Assembly (NCBI GenBank): GCA_008501825.1
Contig: QQUA01000010.1
Span: forward strand, 60,871-124,870
Length of the DNA: 64,000 bases
DNA from: Planctomycetota bacterium
GTDB taxonomy: Bacteria > Planctomycetota > UBA1135
Direction: 5' to 3'
Shown: positions 63,272 through 64,000 of the stretch, piece after piece
How positions within the stretch are numbered: position 1 is the first letter of the stretch
Layout of the letters: every line of letters begins with the position of its first letter
The notes under the pieces: generated by a model
Databases searched by the model: none
The model's input: the letters and a program-made list of their open reading frames with translations, nothing else
What the model was told of the DNA's origin: nothing
Made by a program: the position numbers and the translations under genes

Positions 63272-63904
63272 ATGACTCTAGTCTACGCCGTCCATGGGGT
63301 TGGACTGCAGAAGCCAGGTTCCGTCCAACGTGCGCTCGAAACTATCTGCAGCGGACTTGGTATTGAGGCAGACGTTAAAGAATTTCACTGGACTAACCGC
63401 GGCGGACATGTGCCAGTTGACGGGTGGATGACCTTTCGGTTGGCGGCGCTCAATCTCTCTACTATTAACGGCTCGGCTTTTGTGGAGACACGAGAGAACC
63501 GCCCCTCTCACGGAGACACGATCTTGGCGAAGTTGGCACAGCTCGCGCTATATCTTTTGCTCTTGCTTTCGATTTGGCTTCCCCTTTTGAGCTTTCTGTT
63601 CTTATTAGCGCGGCCTCTTACGGCCACGACAGTTTCGGAGATTGCGTGGCCGGCGTTTCCGTTTGCAACTGGGCTCGTTGTGTCGGCAACCTTCGCCATG
63701 ATATCCGCAATCGCTGGAGGCGCTCGGGCCATACGGCTCCACAGGCTTGGGCTATTCTATGGCGCGATTAGACGCATAGTTTTGCTATTCTTAGCGCCGC
63801 TTCTTTTAGTGCTTGCTGTTTTGTTCGTAGTGCCATGGTCTCGCTCGCGAAAGGCAATTGCCGGGTGGGTGGCTGACCTGATCCCCCGAAATCGGTCCGT
63901 TTAG
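63272..63904 (+). pseudogene. Membrane protein gene truncated by an IS3-family insertion
   Basis: 210 codons as read. The N-terminus MTLVYAVHGVG is the opening strand and oxyanion-type turn of alpha/beta-hydrolase-like proteins; three or four membrane segments follow (LALYLLLLLSIWLPLLSFLFLL, GLVVSATFAMISAIAGG, IVLLFLAPLLLVLAVLFVV). The last nine residues (DLIPRNRSV) appear to be encoded by the left end of the IS element beginning near 63876, so the original gene was longer. The catalytic serine and the rest of a hydrolase fold are not present. Family not recognised with certainty. Confidence 0.6.
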
Positions 63905-64000
63905 AATGAGACATCTCGGCCGAACAGACGAGGCCCAGATGAAGAAAAGCCGTTACACAGAAGAGCAGATAGTCACGATCCTTCGGGAGGCAGAGGCGGG
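63876..64000 (+). mobile_element. IS3-family insertion sequence, left end (continues past window)
   Basis: The sequence from about 63876 (TGACCTGATCCCCCGAAATC) resembles the left terminal repeats of IS3-family elements of the kind starting TGA-C-x-G-CCCC. 63 bases later an OrfA-type transposase frame begins. Only the left end is in the window; the right end and target duplication cannot be checked. Confidence 0.7.
63939..64000 (+). CDS. IS3-family transposase OrfA, N-terminal fragment
   Basis: ATG at 63939 opens MKKSRYTEEQIVTILREAEAG, the standard N-terminus of IS3-type OrfA helix-turn-helix proteins. The frame runs off the window end after 20 full codons. Confidence 0.85.
   Translation, partial: MKKSRYTEEQIVTILREAEA

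Noticed and set aside
1..64000. CRISPR arrays, tRNA and rRNA genes
   Set aside because: No regularly spaced identical repeats, no cloverleaf-like tRNA sequences and no rRNA segments were recognised on reading, though no tool was run.

Overview
The window most resembles the genome of a Planctomycetota bacterium. It carries many large Ser/Thr protein kinases with TPR, FG-GAP or sulfatase-modifying-factor-like modules, several ECF sigma factors of the planctomycete type (two of them beside such kinases), a dockerin-like two-repeat domain, and secreted Kelch, PD40, FG-GAP and beta-helix proteins that share a C-terminal domain. A Saltatorellus/Engelhardtia-like lineage is my guess from protein style alone. 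GC is moderate to high, coding density is high, and ATG starts often lack a clear Shine-Dalgarno sequence.

Layout. 1-5.1 kb: a hybrid histidine kinase cut by the window edge, a cation diffusion facilitator and a membrane-anchored carboxypeptidase-regulatory-like protein. 5.1-14.8 kb: histidine catabolism, with hutH and hutU on the same strand but separated by an IS1-like element (26-bp inverted ends, 9-bp target duplication), a second regulatory-like membrane protein, a Kelch protein and a shortened OprB-like porin; a Fe-S type uracil-DNA glycosylase follows hutU. 14.8-30.8 kb: secreted FG-GAP and PD40 proteins, a divergent ECF sigma/kinase-TPR pair, a Tat-exported metallophosphoesterase, a VOC protein and an M43-like metalloprotease. 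30.8-40.2 kb: an M48-like protease, an ECF sigma factor translationally coupled to a membrane protein with dockerin-like repeats, an NHL protein, a LytS/LytTR-type two-component pair, an S41 protease, and an aspartic protease divergent from a PadR regulator with a symmetric operator candidate between them. 40.4-46.4 kb: a kinase with an extracytoplasmic seven-repeat FG-GAP domain, a pentapeptide-repeat protein and a DUF2971-TPR protein. 46.5-57.8 kb: a frameshifted beta-helix protein, then a co-directional cluster with a kinase carrying an FGE-like domain, an ECF sigma factor and unusual membrane and secreted proteins. 57.8-64 kb: a GT-C-like membrane protein, a GT2 transferase, a MOSC protein and a small membrane protein, ending in an IS3-family element that cuts a membrane protein.

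Main points. Three secreted-protein genes are broken by in-frame stops or frameshifts while the reading frame beyond the lesion stays well conserved, and all three belong to the set sharing one C-terminal domain. HutH has Cys where the MIO cofactor normally forms from Ser. The IS1-like element sits exactly in the overlapping stop codons of two convergent genes and duplicated them, so both genes survive. The best candidates for an undescribed system are the 49.3-56.3 kb kinase/ECF cluster, whose membrane protein has two charged GX3 repeat blocks and a zinc ribbon, and the shared C-terminal domain as a possible sorting or assembly module.
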